Shown here one piece after another: positions 5,161 to 5,525 of a DNA stretch of 5,525 bases (its first letter is position 1; each line of letters begins with the position of its first letter). The notes beneath the pieces are model-generated. The model was not told the DNA's origin, searched no databases, and was given only the letters and a program-made list of their open reading frames with translations. The stretch is from an uncultured Oscillibacter sp. Its GTDB lineage: Bacteria > Bacillota > Clostridia > Oscillospirales > Oscillospiraceae. Location of the stretch: NCBI GenBank assembly GCA_947245315.1, contig CAMXNV010000143.1, forward strand, positions 1-5,525, given 5' to 3'. Both the position numbers and the translations under genes were made by a program.

Positions 5161-5525
5161 GGGGGTGTAAGGGTTTCGACGGGGGTATGGAGGCGGGACC
5201 AGCGGGCGGCGGCGCCTGACCGCCATAAAACGGGCAAATTATAAATTAAATAACAACAACACTGTTGCTGTTGCTGCCTAATTAAAGGCAGCCGTCCGAC
5301 CCGGGAGGACCGCGAGCCGGGAAGGGCGTCGTTTAGCGGTAAATGTGCGTACGGTAAGCTTTGCCCGTGCCACACATCATGAAGCTCACCTGACCTGACG
5401 GCGTGACGGTTTGCCGTCTTTGATGGGAACGGGAGGAGAGAGGCCTCCGCAATAATCGTCTGCGCCCGGAGAAAGTCCCGTTAAAGTGCTTTCGGACGCG
5501 GGTTCAACTCCCGCCACCTCCACCA
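5161..5525 (+). ncRNA. ssrA: Transfer-messenger RNA (tmRNA, ssrA), complete
   Basis: tmRNA acts first as a tRNA and then as an mRNA to free stalled ribosomes and add a degradation tag. The acceptor stem is GGGGGTG (5161-5167) with CACCTCC (5515-5521). Its third pair is G·U, the identity element read by alanyl-tRNA synthetase, and A5522 plus encoded CCA (5523-5525) complete the 3' end. The T arm is GCGGG-TTCAACT-CCCGC (5498-5514). The 5' stretch GTAAGGGTTTCGAC and the 3' stretch TTCGGACGCGGG closely follow the tmRNA consensus. The 365-nt length is normal for the one-piece form. The tag frame begins at GCA 5234, and the regions before and after it are GC-rich enough for the usual pseudoknots, which I did not fold in detail. 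Its protein partner smpB is at 1517-1975. Confidence 0.98.
5234..5281 (+). other. tmRNA tag reading frame, ANYKLNNNNTVAVAA
   Basis: Starting at the resume codon GCA (5234-5236) the frame reads 15 codons to TAA (5279-5281). Both other frames meet a stop within four or five codons. The tag ends in AVAA, the hydrophobic C-terminus recognised by ClpXP-type proteases, and counts the resume alanine. The stop lies in the loop of a hairpin, GCTGCC (5273-5278) with GGCAGC (5287-5292), as expected of tmRNA helix 5. The charged alanine on the tRNA domain is added before this Ala, so the appended peptide is 16 residues. Confidence 0.9.

Noticed and set aside
5035..5375. Open frames on both strands across the ssrA region
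   Set aside because: They overlap the tmRNA and its hairpin leader. The glutamine run on the minus strand is just the complement of the tag GTTGCT repeats. No ribosome site or motif supports a protein.

Overview
The window is GC-rich and densely coded, with strong AGGAGG-type ribosome sites and extended -10 promoters. Gene content and style (TGS-type nucleoside kinase, YcxB-like membrane protein, cytosolic cyclophilin) suggest a GC-rich Clostridia genome, probably Oscillospiraceae (Flavonifractor/Lawsonibacter-like). The taxon is an inference, not shown directly.

Layout. Positions 1-1254 on the minus strand hold the first 418 codons of a nucleoside kinase with a ThrRS-like N-terminus; the 3' end lies outside the window. 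A 262-bp divergent intergenic region carries back-to-back candidate promoters. Then on the plus strand come smpB (1517-1975), a tightly coupled membrane protein of unknown function (1980-3332) and a cyclophilin-type peptidyl-prolyl isomerase (3355-3882), which look like one operon ending at a weak terminator near 3938-3963. A short-chain dehydrogenase follows (4058-4816), then about 340 bp without a protein gene but full of inverted repeats and a candidate promoter. Finally a complete tmRNA gene, ssrA (5161-5525), runs to the last base of the window, including its encoded CCA.

Biology. SmpB and tmRNA are the two partners of trans-translation, which frees ribosomes stalled on broken mRNAs and tags the unfinished protein for proteolysis. 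Both lie within 4 kb here, separated by three genes. The tag read from the sequence is ANYKLNNNNTVAVAA. The cyclophilin is a general folding factor. The SDR and kinase have no evident link to ribosome rescue.

I did not find an obviously new defence or mobile system. The least explained items are: (a) the smpB-coupled membrane protein, which contains two copies of a PH-like domain aligning without gaps at a constant offset of 210 residues, linked by a PEEAE repeat; (b) an 87-nt imperfect hairpin rich in G·A mismatches whose base lies one nucleotide from the mature tmRNA 5' end, right after another perfect hairpin; and (c) a palindrome that carries the cyclophilin stop codon in its loop.
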